DNA of 64,000 nt from positions 198,307 through 262,306 of the forward strand of contig JANJVQ010000018.1 of NCBI GenBank assembly GCA_024710005.1, given 5' to 3'. The notes under the pieces were generated by a model, which saw only the letters and a program-made list of their open reading frames with translations, had not been told where the DNA came from and ran no database searches. The first letter of the stretch is position 1. Each line of letters opens with the position of its first letter. The translations under genes and the position numbers were made by a program. Shown in pieces: positions 63,866 to 64,000 of this stretch. The stretch comes from Paludibacter sp. Its GTDB lineage: Bacteria > Bacteroidota > Bacteroidia > Bacteroidales > Paludibacteraceae.

Positions 63866-64000
63866 GCGTTCGGGCAATTAGTATTACTCGGCTTTACATT
63901 TCTGTTGTACACCTGTAACCTATCAACGTGGTAGTCTTCCACGACCCTCAATTAAGAAATCTAATCTTGAAGATGGCTTCGTGCTTAGATGCTTTCAGCA
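63866..64000 (-). rRNA. rrl: 23S ribosomal RNA, 3' end (partial)
   Basis: On the minus strand the segment from GCTGAAAGCATCTAAGCACG through GCCGAGTAATACTAATTGCCC is the conserved 3'-terminal domain VI of 23S rRNA (helices 99-101 region). The gene continues beyond the window edge. The exact 3' end is approximate. Confidence 0.93.

Overview
The window comes from a member of the Bacteroidota, most likely order Bacteroidales (a Paludibacter/Dysgonomonas-like relative is a guess from gene content only). The evidence is two SusC/SusD outer-membrane uptake loci, a fused SecDF, the type IX secretion protein PorQ plus a cargo protein with a type IX sorting tail, DUF4954, DUF4302, DUF6132 and FISUMP-type proteins. 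Many promoters also match the Bacteroidota form (TTG, about 19 nt, then TAnnTTTG) instead of a sigma-70 -10 box. Those -7 boxes were used here to correct several start codons.

Layout. From 1 to 16.3 kb lie the end of uridine kinase, secDF, an initiator tRNA, serC-serA, alanine dehydrogenase, mutS, a GT4 glycosyltransferase, a 56-residue membrane protein, a metH without the reactivation domain, and gpmI. From 16.3 to 18.5 kb a tandem/inverted repeat region precedes a class I fumarase. From 18.6 to 28 kb is a SusC-SusD-HExxH lipoprotein-DUF4302 operon with a divergent Ig-like lipoprotein gene; short phased repeat arrays of 22 bp and 23 bp lie at its two outer ends. From 28 to 33.6 kb is a second SusC-SusD-lipoprotein operon. 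From 34 to 56.7 kb are housekeeping genes: xseB, a CLC channel, a sugar-phosphate transferase, recJ with a radical SAM gene, porQ-cmk-ispH-pfkA, tonB, hflX, DUF4954, an iron alcohol dehydrogenase, aroA, ilvE, dapB-lepB-wbqC, and aroB with a CoA-binding protein. From 56.8 to 58.2 kb is a small ArsR-DUF6132-CxxC-thioredoxin operon. From 58.3 to 63.3 kb are a small periplasmic protein, two exported proteins and a two-component system whose response regulator is frameshifted. The window ends in the 5S and 23S rRNA genes of an rRNA operon read on the minus strand.

The coding content is mostly ordinary core metabolism, envelope biogenesis and nutrient uptake. The unusual material is intergenic: long-arm inverted repeats (ACCATATAAG family, three copies), heptameric stop-rich repeats at gene 3' ends, helically phased 22/23-bp arrays around one uptake locus, and a 69-bp tandem repeat with an inverted copy whose end merges into the fumarase promoter. 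Gene functions are inferred from recognisable motifs. No database search was possible, and family names given from memory are marked by their confidence.
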